Origin: Rhizophagus irregularis | Lineage: Eukaryota; Glomeromycota; Glomeromycetes; Glomerales; Glomeraceae | NCBI RefSeq assembly: GCF_026210795.1 | Contig: NC_089435.1 | Span: forward strand, 372,001 to 436,000 | Length of the DNA stretch: 64,000 bases | Direction: 5' to 3' | Shown here: one piece after another, positions 24,529 through 36,800 of the stretch | Layout of the letters: each line of letters starts with the position of its first letter | Numbering within the stretch: the stretch's first letter is position 1 | The notes under the pieces: generated by a model | The model's database searches: none | What the model saw: only the letters and a program-made list of their open reading frames with translations | What the model was told of the DNA's origin: nothing | Program-made: the position numbers and the translations under genes

Positions 24529-25958
24529 TAAATCATTGATTCTCAAATTTAAATTATCTCAGCACCTTTTAAAAGAAGAAAAGTTCATCTAGTTTATCAG
24601 TTTATTTATGGAATTATAAAGACTCGTTTCATCGCGGTCATCAAAAATTTAGATGAGCGGAATTAGGATATTGATGAATCCATTCATAATATTAAAAAAG
24701 ATCATTTTCTTTCATTTTCCGAAGTTAAAAATTATTAAAACTATCATCAATTTGCTCAACTCTACTTGATATTTTTTTACAAAAGATGTATTATGTACAG
24801 TAAAGTAAATGGTAATTTAATTCCTTTAATATCAATGTTCTCTACTTTTAAAGGAATCTGAAATCATTACTTTTATTTAAAATGAATAAACAAGAAATTG
24901 AAAATATTAAAGGTAATGAAATAAATTAAATGAATAATTTTAATTTTTTTTTTGTAAAATCTGTAACAAAATAGTTTCGTTCAATTACTATGTACAGTAT
25001 CTTGCCAATGTACAAATTACAATTGACAAATCCCCAAACATTCCATCATTATTTTACACAATATAATGATTAAGTACTTTATTTTATAATAATAATAATA
25101 ATAGAATGGTTAAATATTGGTATATGTTAAATTTTTTAATGTTTTTATACAGTCCAATTTTTATTATGATATTTATCGTCTGAAAGTCCTCTCCAGAGAA
25201 ACTAAACTCTGCAAAATTTAAAAAAAAGAAATGTTAGCTTTTAGCACGTTTCTTAATCAATTTTAAAACTCTACTCTCAAACAACTAACTTACCATCCAA
25301 AAGTCTCTCAGGAGAAGCCAGAACCTACAAAAAAAAAATAAATAAAAAAAGAAATACGGTAGAATGATTAAATTTTTTGGTCAATGATAATTAATTTAGA
25401 AGTGATTGTCATATAACATAATTCTATGGCAAAATGTATTTATAAAAAATCTTTGATATGGAGAGTGGCGTTAAATTTAGCACTACTAAATATATGAGAC
25501 GAACAAAATGTTAACGTTAACTTAATGTTAACATAACGTTATCGGTTTCTGTTGAATGTCATGTGCAATTACATACTGTATGATTATTGGTGGTCGAATA
25601 TAGGAATTGATCAGAGTATTGCTTCTACACTTTTCCGAGTTGTTGTTGCTGACTCAGGAAACTTTGATGACCTTCCCTTTAGAGCTTTAAAATCACGAGA
25701 AGATTTGGCAGATAAATAAAATTTTGAAATTTTCGTTTAATATTATGTTTTTATCACAAAATAAAATTTTAATGAATTTAGGAAAATATATAATTTTATT
25801 CTTTTTTTGCGATATTAACATGATTCACCGTCCACCCAAGGTCAAATTTGTAACTAATTATTTAAAATAATTATCAAAAATTTTCTATACATTTCTGGAC
25901 ATTTGGAACACTTTGGAGGAGGCAAAGAAATATACAGCTCAAAAACTAGTAACTAAAC

Positions 25959-26591
25959 AACAGGGCGGACATCCTCATATTATCACGATATTGCCGATCA
26001 TTTTGCCGATCATTTGTTCAATATTGTCACAAAAAAATACCGTTGAGTTTATTTTTTTTACAAACTCTACTAACAATGTATAAAATTTTGATTTTATTTA
26101 CTTTATTTATATACTATTAATAAATTAATTCATAAAATAGTTCATGAAGATTTTACCAAATATTAGCCTTATATTAATCTTACAATAATTGCAAGCATGT
26201 ATTTAATGATAACTTTTTGTTTATTAAAAATTATCCATGTTTATTTTAGCCATAGATTCTTGAATACTTAAATAATATACTATAAAAGTTTCAAGTTTCG
26301 CCCAAACATCTGTGGCTTCGCCCGAAGCTTCAAAGTCAAATTAGCAGATGATCGGCATATGATTGGCTAATACTATAATTATTAAAATTTCGGCTCAAAG
26401 CTAACTTTATTTTTTTTTGCTACAATAATTTTATAGTATATTTTGGGTATCCTAAACTACCAAATAAAATAATTAGTACAATTTTTCTAGCAAATATGAT
26501 TTTGCTTAGAGTTTCAAAATAAACGTGATAATCAATATATATATGATCGGCAAATGATCGGCACAGTGATAATAAGCATGTCCGCCCTGTT
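25959..26591. mobile_element. Mutator-like MITE (633 bp) with 9-bp TSD
   Basis: The inverted ends AACAGGGCGGACAT match perfectly for 14 bp and continue imperfectly for about 60 bp, including two GCCGATCAT motifs on each side. The 9-bp direct repeat TAACTAAAC flanks it at 25950-25958 and 26592-26600. The subterminal GATCGGCA motif is shared with the 1.5-kb element at 3529-5025, so they are probably of one family. No transposase is present. Confidence 0.75.
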
Positions 26592-27860
26592 TAACTAAAC
26601 TAGTAATCTTGTAAATTGGTTGTAAATATGAGATTTTATTTGTAAGACATTAACATTAAATTATTATTTCCAATTTGTATTCATCTTCTATAATTTTTTC
26701 TTTTATCCGTTATTTCATTAATTATTAATTTTCAGAAATGAACGGTAAAACTATGTTCCATCTTTTTGTTTACTTTTTAAGGATATCTCCTTTTTTGTTT
26801 TGTAACGATTGATTTGGAAGATGAAAACTTAATAAAACAATTGAACATGTACATTAAATTATCAAATGAGAGCCCACAAACGAACAAGTTTTGTTTTTTT
26901 TCATCGTAAAAAATTGCATATTAACTTACCATAATAATTAGGATTTTTTAGTGAATTATATAAAGGAAGGCTATCAAAATTAAAAGAAATGATTTTGAGA
27001 TTTTGTTGTGATTTAATTATAATACTTAAATTCTCTTCAAGATTTTGATAACGATTTATAAATTGGAAATTAATTTATGAAATTGAATTGGAATTGGAGC
27101 TTAAAAATTTTAAAAATGAGTGCCTAAAATTACAAGAGTAACTACTCTCGTAAGAAACAAAAGGATAGTTTGTTTTAAAGAATGTATTGCCGAGGGAAGA
27201 TAAAGTGTCGGAAATACGACTTGCTAAAGTAGTTGAAAAATATGACAGTGAAATCATTTTTACGTGTAAACATTTTGTACGTGTAAACTAGGAAGTAAAA
27301 TAAAATTACACGTAATATAGCTTATAAAAAAAAAATTGTGGATTTCTCAACGTAATGCAATAAATTATATATTATTAAATTACTTCCGGTAATTTATAGT
27401 AATTTTAAATTATATATTATATGTATCATAAATGTCATATTTAAGATAAAGATGCCTAATATCACAAATAAATAAATTCAGAAATACAGTAGTAATATCA
27501 TAATAATGACGTTTATATGTAAAATCAAGAGTATATAATTTTGCCTAGGATATTTAAAAGAAAATGGATATTCCCATAATAATGGAATTGTTAAACGAGA
27601 CATAATCTATTAACTTGATACATGAATATAAAGTTAAAAAGCCATCCCGAAAATCATTTTTCGGGTATATCTAATATTTTAGTACATTTTATAGCGAACG
27701 AAAAACAAAAGGGGGATTTACAATTTTTTTTAAAAAATTACGCTAAAAGTAGTTATTTATACTAGGCGTGTTTGTGTAATCACATGTCATTTGATTAATA
27801 ATAAATTTATTATAGAAATGACTGCTATTCCGTTTCAAATTAGGGTTGGCAATTGGGTTG

Positions 27861-27914
27861 GCATAAATTTAGTCGATCTGCGGCAATAAAGATCCGCGGG
27901 TAGAATTTAAGCGG
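27861..27914 (-). repeat. Dispersed repeat, CTACCCGCGGATCTT family
   Basis: The reverse complement of this segment matches 10636-10697 (CTACCCGCGGATCTT, ATTGCCGCAG, CTAAATTTATGCC). Here the blocks are contiguous, without the two insertions. Confidence 0.55.
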
Positions 27915-28995
27915 CAATTGTTCTTTTCACATGCTAAAAATATTAAAATTACCAAATTGTGAGTTTCCACGTCTTTTCTTATATTTATAATATTTTAAAA
28001 TATCTTTTTAATTTTTTATGTATTTTATATAATTATTATTTTTTTTTTCAACATATTTTTTTCTATTGTCCTCCTATTCCTCCTATTATATTATCTCCTC
28101 CTTAATTGATTATTAATAACATGGTTATGCATGGCTTGACTTTCTATTGTTCACTTCTATTATTGTCTCCCCAAAAGGAATAATACCCACGAAAAATTAT
28201 AAATTTTCTAAATATTCATATTTTGATACGTCAGCCGTATGAATTTACGCCAATGACCTAACACAATATGGCGAAATGCCTACTTTTAGCATGGCAGTGA
28301 TATAAATAATTTCTCGTGACATATTATTCTTAATATGTGATGACATACTGTTATCTTGTAAAAAAATCTCCAACCTTCTTTCCTCCTTTCCTTTTATTTC
28401 TTACTAAATGTATATAGTATTATATTTATGTCCATCAGAATAAGGACTAAAGCTATAGACATTTTTATTTATAAGTTATCGTGATGATGATGTAAAAATG
28501 TATTTAAAGTATTTGAAATGAAATACATGTATTTGTTAATGCTTAAGAATTAAAAGTTATTGCAAACAATCATCTGATGAATTATCTTAATGCGATGTCA
28601 TTCATATAAATTTCAATCAAAATCAATAGCAATAAATTTAGCTAGTAGAAAATTTGCAATAAAATAATAAAAAGGGACAAGTAATGAAAAAGTCACTGAA
28701 ATAAATTATAAACCGTTTTATTTTATGGATTAGTTATTCTGTAGCTTATATAAACTTTAATTTGAGTATTTTATTTGACATTGCACAGCTAAGCAATTAT
28801 TAGCATGAGAAATATCATTATAGGTTAAAAATAATAATATGTTGTTATGAAAATAAGTTTATGATTTATTAGCAATATGAACAAGATGAATTTATCTTAA
28901 ATGCATAGATATTGGTTATTATGAGCAGCAAAAAAAATTATTTTATTTTTCTAAATGATGAAGCAAATCCTTCATTCATAAATACAAATTTATTA

Positions 28996-30453
28996 CTATT
29001 TTTTAATTACTTTAAATACTTCATAATCTTCTACTTCGAAATTTGTTGGGATTCCTATTTTAGAATAGCGATTTCCACTATCGTAATTATTATAACACCA
29101 ATTATTATTATAACAGGTTAAATTACCCATAGTTGGACCATGACTATCGCCACAAAAAACTGCAAGTTGTGAAGAATTAACATAACTTACTCTTGCAGCA
29201 TAAGTATTTTTTCCATTTGGAAAATTAAATAAAAAACTATCTGCTGTAGTTTTCCATGCCCAACTTACATCCCAATCAAGGGGATTGTATCCTCCAATTA
29301 ATTGTAATGAATTTTTAATTTTTGCTACCCAAATAGTAGCTCCTTTATTATCACAATTTTTATGAAAATCTTTAACATCATTTCCATCCTGACTTAAGCG
29401 ATATAATAATTCAAATTTATAAGGAATATTTTTTCTATTATAACATGAAGAACTTTTTTTGTCAATCCATGAAGCTAAAATAGAAACATTGTTTGGTTCA
29501 ATTAAAGTTGATTTAAAATTAGTTTTTCTTGAAGGTGTAAAATTGGATTTAGGTTTTATATTAGGAACAATATGAAATTCTAAAAGATCATGAATTAATT
29601 CCTGTGGTAAGATATCTTTATAACAATATACTTTATAAAAGAAATCTATGGGATCAATATCGTAAAATCGAATTAAAGGGATAAATCTTTGTAATGCCTT
29701 CTCGATCTTTGTAATATCTTCTTTATTCCATTTTGATGGTTCATTCTTTATATTTTGTTGAGTAAAACACCATTTTAACAAATTCTCCCAAATTTCAATT
29801 TCTTCCATATTTAAATCATCCCTTTTTAATAACGATTCTAATAAAGGAGCTTTTAAATAAATAAATCTATCAGAATTAAATAAAACTTGAGGTTCTTTAC
29901 AGATATTTTCAAGACAGAAATTCCATAAATCTGTAAATGTTTCATATTGATAAACAGTTTCAAGAATTTCAGTTGGATTTTGATATAAAAATTCAGTTTG
30001 ATGTTTAATCAAAAATTCTTGAATATGAGATACTAAAGGATGAAGATTAAGTTCATCAACTGCTATTAACAATTTCAATATGTCAGAACCTTGTAAATTC
30101 TTTAATTCAATATTTCCACAATAAAAAAACCTATTAATATAATGATTAATTAATTAAACTTTTTCTTTAAAAAAAAATATGATTATTAAAAATAAATACC
30201 TAAGAATAATATTAAATAATTGTGGAGAAATATTTGGTTTTTTGAAAATAAATTTTCCATCTTTCTTTTCAGCCCATTCATTAGAAAATGCAGAGCGAAA
30301 ATATTGAGACCTAATAGATAAAATATTAGAATGAGCATGAATTTCTTTAACATATTGCTCTTCACCAGCATAAATAATAACGTCATATCCAATTTCTGTT
30401 TCAAAAAGTTTTTCATAATCGCTAGATAATTCTGCCCAAAATTTTGAAGACAT
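28996..30453 (-). CDS. BTB-BACK-TLDc domain protein, 462 aa
   Basis: Two exons (30200-30453 and 28996-30130) over a 69-bp GT-AG intron (30131-30199) that splits an Arg codon encode 462 aa. A BTB/POZ domain (about 20-125, YDVIIYAGEE, IHAHSNILSIRSQYFRSAF), a BACK region (about 129-250, EIWENLLKWCF) and a TLDc domain (about 295-457, ASWID, IGGYNPLDW, TTADSFLFNF, NFEVEDYEVF) follow in order. BTB-BACK proteins often serve as Cullin-3 substrate adaptors; TLDc domains are linked to oxidative stress protection and V-ATPase regulation in eukaryotes. That is family knowledge; the client here is unknown. ATG 30453 is chosen because MSSKFWAELSSDYEKL is the typical opening of this fungal family. All domains look complete. 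Confidence 0.88.
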
Positions 30454-31053
30454 TGTTTTTAAATTTTTTAAATAATAAAGCAAGAAATGCAAAAAAAAAT
30501 GCAGGTAAAATTAAAGTTTGGGATACGAACGTCCTTTATTTATATTATGTTATGGTGATCATGTCTATAACCGAACACCCGTACTACCTAATATAGAATT
30601 CCAATGCCAATCATCTTCAATTTTGCTGTTACTGAGAAGTCTAACTACTACGGACGGATTTGCGTAATTTATAAATATTTTGAGTCAACGAAAATAGATT
30701 TATTTACAGAAGCTTTGCAGAAATAAATTTGGTTATAATTATCACCCGTATTATTTATAAGATGTAACCGTTATTTTGATGATAGATAAAATAATTTTAA
30801 CTACAAAAGCTGTTGTTTCAGTTATAAAAGATCAAATAAGAAATAATTTTATTATATATCCTTATAGGATCACACTGTATTTTTTTTACATTTATTGAAT
30901 AGCTTTATTGATGATATATATAATAAATGAATACTGTTTAAATCATTACAAATACATAATAAAATTAATAAAATTAGATTTTTATACAAATAGACTATAA
31001 ATTAACTCGTGACTGATTTAATAGTGTGATCGTGAGAGTCTATATAATAAAAC
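30454..31053. other. Intergenic upstream of BTB-TLDc gene
   Basis: Non-coding, AT-rich upstream region of the BTB-BACK-TLDc gene. It contains ACGGACGGATTTGCGTAATT (about 30650-30669), which resembles an arm of the foldback at 45231-45294. Nothing else recognised. Confidence 0.45.
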
Positions 31054-31204
31054 ACTTATTGTATAGGTCTTTAGGCAATACTTTGCTGTTTTCGATCTCA
31101 ACCATTTGATCGGTCATATTGTACCACTTCGTGGCACAATCTGAGCCAATCAAATGGCCTCAATCGAAAACAGCACGTTATTGCCTAAATACTATACAAT
31201 AAGT
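31054..31204. mobile_element. Palindromic MITE (151 bp)
   Basis: This is a near-perfect inverted repeat with arms of about 55 bp (starting ACTTATTGTATAG, with TTTAGGCAATA and TGCTGTTTTCGAT inside) around a loop of about 40 bp. TATATAATA occurs at 31041-31049 and 31204-31212, but the sequence is too AT-rich for this to prove a target duplication. Confidence 0.7.
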
Positions 31205-31299
31205 ATATAATATTATTTATTATGTATTATTACACAATGTTATATTTAACACGGAATTTTCATAATGAAGTAATCAATGATATTTTATAGTCAGAATGT

Positions 31300-33460
31300 G
31301 AACGCCTATCAATAGCTGTGCAAGAATAAAGGAAACTTAGCATCAACATTACCAAATTTTTTCTTATATGACAAAGATTTAATTGGCTCAAAAAATATCT
31401 ATGATTTGCAACTTGAAATGTTGAGTAAGAATTTATTATATTACGTCAATAATAATAATGAATTATGCGAAATTTTTTATATCCAATTAAAGAAATTACA
31501 GTTAGTACTAATATGGAGTAATGGATATAGGTGACTATATTGAACGTCTGAAATTTGTTAGAAATTCTTATATAGCGGATGCACTGATATTACTGTATTA
31601 ACGCAACAATGATATCACGACCATGAAATTGTAAGTAAGAAATGAAGATCATTTGATAAAAGGAAAAAGATTAGTGTAGATGATATCATACCGCGAAAAT
31701 TTTAAGATAGATGGATCAATAGTATTAAGAAGAAGTATGTTTACAATGTATAGAAATGTATAGAAAAAATGTGAGAACGGATGTTAAAATGGAAACACTT
31801 CTGTAAAGAAAATAATTTAATACTAAAGAAAAAAAACCGAAATGGTTCGAATATATAACCAAAGTAGTGACGAATGAAGGTGGTGACAGAACTCCAATTT
31901 GCGATTTTATTGGATGACGTCACTACGTCATGTGAGAGACAGGAAACTTACGTGATCGATCATTGTTTCAAATGCGTAGACATATATAGTCCTTCGATTC
32001 GCTCCGGATAATAATATAAATGAAATTGATACTTTATATAAATAAGAACAGAAAAGTATACGACACAGATAAACTGGGTATAAATTGGAAGAGGGATCAT
32101 TAGAGTTTAAAAAGGTAGAATGGGAAATAAGAATGAAAGAAATTGATAGAGTAAAGACGATTTTGCATGGGATTATAATAGTTTTTTACTATTAAAACAA
32201 GGGGAATATAACGAAAATAAGGGATAAAAATATAATTATTAAAATGGAGAGTTTAGCCATTACCTTATTAGAAATTTTATTAAAGAAAAAGTGACTGAAA
32301 AAAATTGAATTATAATCATTATATAGAATTAAATTTTATACAAGAGTTCATAGTTAATAATGGAATAGAGTTCGTACGGAAGTATTTATAACGTAATAAA
32401 CCATGTGAAGGGGAAGATAATCAGATAAGTAATGCTAAAGAGAGGACGACATCGACGATAACGACAGATAGATTAATATTAAGTGTCTTTAATATTGAAT
32501 TGGAAAATTTTACGCTGAGATGGAAAAAGAATATTATCTTTGGAAACTATAGAAATCGAATGAAAAGTTTCTACACAGTAAATATGAGAGCGAAATTTTA
32601 ATGAGTTCTTTATTAGAAGAGATTTTCCATCGTAATGAGCTACAAGAAACTGATTGGTTAAGAACATATAAGTTTTTAAAGAAAGGCATGTTTGGAAAGC
32701 CAAGGTTATAAATTTATAAATTTTGTTACAGTTTCTAACGTATGAGTTATTATTTGAAAGAGGTAATGTGGCGATTATTTTTGAGGATCATGTGAGAAAT
32801 GAGTATCACGTTGAAGTCGTTGAATATTGGAATCATATTTGGACATGTGACGATTGTGACGATAATGACTGTAATGAAGAAGTAGTCTTATTGAAAACTC
32901 TAATGGAGATAGAAGAAGAATACTAGGTCAAGGACGCAGAAATGTATAAAATAGTGAGAACATTGTAAAAGATATATATGTATCTTTGACGGAGCAGTCA
33001 AAATATTTAATTTATCATCTAATATTACAAAGATTAGAGAACTAACACGTGTTTTATTCAATAACAACCTAAATAAAATAGTTAACATTAAAGAAGAAAA
33101 GAAATTACTATTAGATATGGGAACGAACTTATCTCAACATAAAAGAACTAATATTGATTAACAGATGCAATAAGGTGATCGCGTTAGGAAAAAGTCAAGG
33201 AATTACGAACAAAGATAAAAAAAGAAAAAAAATAAAGGACAGAAGGAGGATATCGGTCTTGAAGAAAATGGGTTACCGATACAAAAAAATTAAAAACAAT
33301 GAAAAAAATATTAAAATCAAAGTCAAAAAGAAAAAGAATTGATACAAAAAATTGTTACAATTACGAATCGTCCATATAATGGAACGTGGGGTTGTACTAG
33401 TGTTGAAATATGATACAGCAACATTCCAGGAAATAACAATTTTTGCATTTACGAAATTTA
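31300..33460 (+). pseudogene. Decayed coding-like region, probable old transposon
   Basis: Plus-strand sequence here has coding-like composition (charged, K/E/R/I-rich) but every frame is cut by stops. The longest pieces are 32723-32926 (67 codons, acidic, with the Cys motif CDDCDDNDC), a frame without ATG at about 32959-33161 (part FDGAVKIFNLSSNITKIREL) and 33154-33342 (lysine-rich). They lie in one orientation, as expected for a single degraded reading unit of about 2 kb. I do not recognise the family; a transposon open frame is the most likely source. Confidence 0.35.
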
Positions 33461-33873
33461 CGAAAGAAAAAAAGTATATTATGCTTTCCCTTCCACGTAA
33501 TTTTGTAATAATGGCAAACTGTTAGCAACAATTTTTTTAATAATGAGGGTTATGCTAAACGAGTGAGCATTCATATCATATCATGTTGTTTATTTTGATA
33601 ATTTCTTTAGCCTTTTATTATAGAAATTTAATTGTAATTATGCTTTGTAATTTATATATATTTAAAGCAAGCCACTCAAAGTAATTTGTTCAATTACAAA
33701 CTGACTTTATTCAAGTAAAAAAAATTTACATGCTACTCTATAATCAGTGTTGAACAAAAATATAATATCAAAATTTTAAAAATTATTCATTAAAAATGAT
33801 GAATAAATATAATAAACTTCGTTTTTAACATACTATATCAATAAAATTATAAATAAAAATGTTGATGAAAATC

Positions 33874-36800
33874 TTATTCTGATTGATTATAAAGGTTTAT
33901 TCCGATTGCACACTCTAAACATTCACTATATTTTGGAAGTTCTTTTGTAAAAGAATTAAGTATTCGAGATGTATAAATAGCCTGGAGATGAGTATCTGGT
34001 TGATTATTTTTATATATTCCATCATTGTTTAATCTATATTCTTCTGCTTCTTTAAATTGATCTTCGTAATTTGAATAAAATAGACTAATCATTTTTTCCA
34101 CCTCAGCAACATTGGGTCTATTAATTGGATTTAAATCCCAACACTTTTTCATTAAGTCAACATAACACTTAGGTGCTTCTGGCTTATTTATTTCAGGTCT
34201 AGTGCCATTACATATGTCTAATGCTAAAAACTCATCATGTGCACAATTTGCAAAAGGTTGTCTTTCAGTTGCTACAAAATACATAATCATTCCAAAACTA
34301 AATATATCTGCTGCTTTAGTATAAGGACCTCCTCTTAATACTTCAGGAGCTACATAAGGCATAACTCCATAAATTTTTGTTTCATCTACATTATCAACTT
34401 CTCCACATAATCCCATGTCAGAAATGTAATTTGAAGTAATCCAATAATAAGTATCCTTAAATAATATATTTCCTGTATGAAAATCACGATGAACCATATG
34501 CTTTTGATGTATCTCTTTAAGACCATTAATAATATTCTTTAATACTTTTAATTTATTTATCCATTCAAAATGCTTATAATTTTTCTTCATCCAATTGTTA
34601 AAATTTCCTCCTCTTGCATATTGTAGAACCATAACATAGGTTTTTGTATTAGGGTTCTGAGATATTCCATAAATTTTTAGAATTTCGCCAGAATTATTAA
34701 TATTATTGAGGTCATTAATTGAATATGCTTTAACCTAAAGATAAAGAATCAATTATATTCAAAAGAATTATATTTAAGTACAAAAGTTAAAAATTCTTTT
34801 ACCTCGTTAAAAAATTTATTAGAGAAGTTTTGTGAATTATTTAAACATTTTAAAGCCACTGTTTTATTAAAATCTCTTATATATTCCTTTTCATTCCAAC
34901 ATAATGGACCGTCCTTCCATCTTGCTGAATATACCTTAGCAAACCCACCTTTACCTATTTCTTTAATCTCATTGAACTGATCATAAGGTATCCATTCAAA
35001 TATTATGTCTTTATAATCATTAATTTTTAATTGCATTTCTTGAATTAATTTATCAATTTGTTCATTATCACTGGTCCAGTTTGTAAAATTTTCTTTTAAA
35101 TGATTTATTTGACATGATTTACACCATTTATACTTTGCATCTATGTATTTAATAGAACATTTATCACAAAAATATCTAAAATATTGATCATAACTAAAAA
35201 CTATGATGTAGTCTTTTGTATTGCGATTATGAGTTATTCCATATATTTCAAATTCGTCATAGCATGATGTAATCTATTAAGAAGAATATTAATACTTTAG
35301 AAAATGTTTGAAATAAATTTCTAGAAAACTTACGTACCTCATTCAAAAATTCGTTTGTAATATTTTCTGAATTAAATAAGTATTTTAAAGCAACAGTTTT
35401 ATCTGCTGTATTTCTTACATATTTCTTCTCATTCCAACGTAATGGACCATCCTTCCATCTTGCTGAATATGCTGTATTATTGCCTATTTTTTCAATATCA
35501 CTAAACTGATAATATGGTATCCATTCAAATATTATGTCTTTATAATCATTAATTTTTAATTGCATTTCTCGTATTAAATTATCAATCTGCTCATTTTCAC
35601 TGGTCCAGTTTGCGAAATTTTCTTTTAAATAATTTATTTGGCATAGTTTACACCATCTATACTTTGCACTTATGTATTTTCTAGCGCATTTATCACAAAA
35701 AATTCTAGAATATTGATCTTGATTAAGAATTAGGATGTAATCTTTTGTATTAGGATTTTGAGTTATTCCATATATTGTAAGAAGTTTGTCATAATATTCC
35801 ATAATCTATACATTAACAAAAAGTATTAATAATATAGAAATACTTGAAATAAAATATATAAAAACTTATATACCTCCTTTAAAAGTTTACTAGTAATATG
35901 TTGCGAATTAACTAAACATTTTAAAGTAACTATTTTATTCAATGAATTTCTTGTATATGTATTATTGTAATAATAATATGACAATGGTCCATCCTTCCAA
36001 CTTGCTAAATATACTGTATTGTTACTTGCTTCTTCAATTTCAATAAACTGATAATACGGTATCCACTCAAATATTGTATTCTTATAATTATTAATTTTTA
36101 ATTGCATTTCTTGAATTAAATTATCAATTTGTTCATTTTCGCTGGTCCAATTTATGAAATTCTTTTTTAGCCACTTTATTTGACATAGTTTACACCATTT
36201 ATACTCCATATTTACATATCTATTAGCACATTTATCACAAAAAATCTTAAGGTATTGATTTTCATCAAGGACTATAATGTAATCTTGTGTAATAGGATTT
36301 TGAGTTATTCCATATATTTTGAACTTGTCATAATATTCTACAATCTGTTAAAAAATTATTTATAATGTATATAAGAAGTATTTTTAAATCGAATTTATAG
36401 AAGAATTACATACCTCATTCAAAAGCTTATCAGTAATGTTTTGTGAATTGTTTAAATATTCTAAAATAACTACTTTATTTACTGAATTTCTTACATATTT
36501 CTTTTTATTCCAGTACAATGAACCTTCATTCCATTTTGCTGAATATACTAAATTATTTAATTCTTTAATATTATCAAACTGGCTATATGATATCCATTCA
36601 AATATTATATCTCTATGACTTTTAATTTTTAATTGCAGTTCTTGAATTAAGTCATCAATTTGTTTATTCTCACTGGTCCAGCTTGTAAAATTTTCTTCTA
36701 GCCAGCCTACTTGACATGGTTTGCACCATTTATATTCTGATTTTGTATAATACTCTTCACATTTTACACAGCAATTTTCCAAATATTGATCTTTATTAAA

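Larger units (their letters stand above)
23444..28995. other. Transposon-rich intergenic region
   Basis: This stretch has no convincing gene. It holds a pogo-type MITE (24100-24528), a 9-bp-TSD inverted-repeat element (25959-26591) and a dispersed repeat copy (27861-27914). A 52-codon plus-strand frame at 25561-25719 (peptide part VVVADSGNFDDLPFRAL) looks protein-like but is unplaced. A possible pair of minus-strand splice sites lies at 25200-25330. Neither can be tied to a gene. Confidence 0.5.

Noticed and set aside
25561-25719. 52-codon frame with VVVADSGNF, weakly like a transaldolase start
   Set aside because: The following residues lack the family's conserved Asp-Ala-Thr-Thr-Asn segment and there is no supporting exon nearby.
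31041-31212. TATATAATA as a true 9-bp target duplication of the palindrome
   Set aside because: The motif is low complexity in AT-rich DNA and leaves unequal overhangs, so it was not used as evidence.
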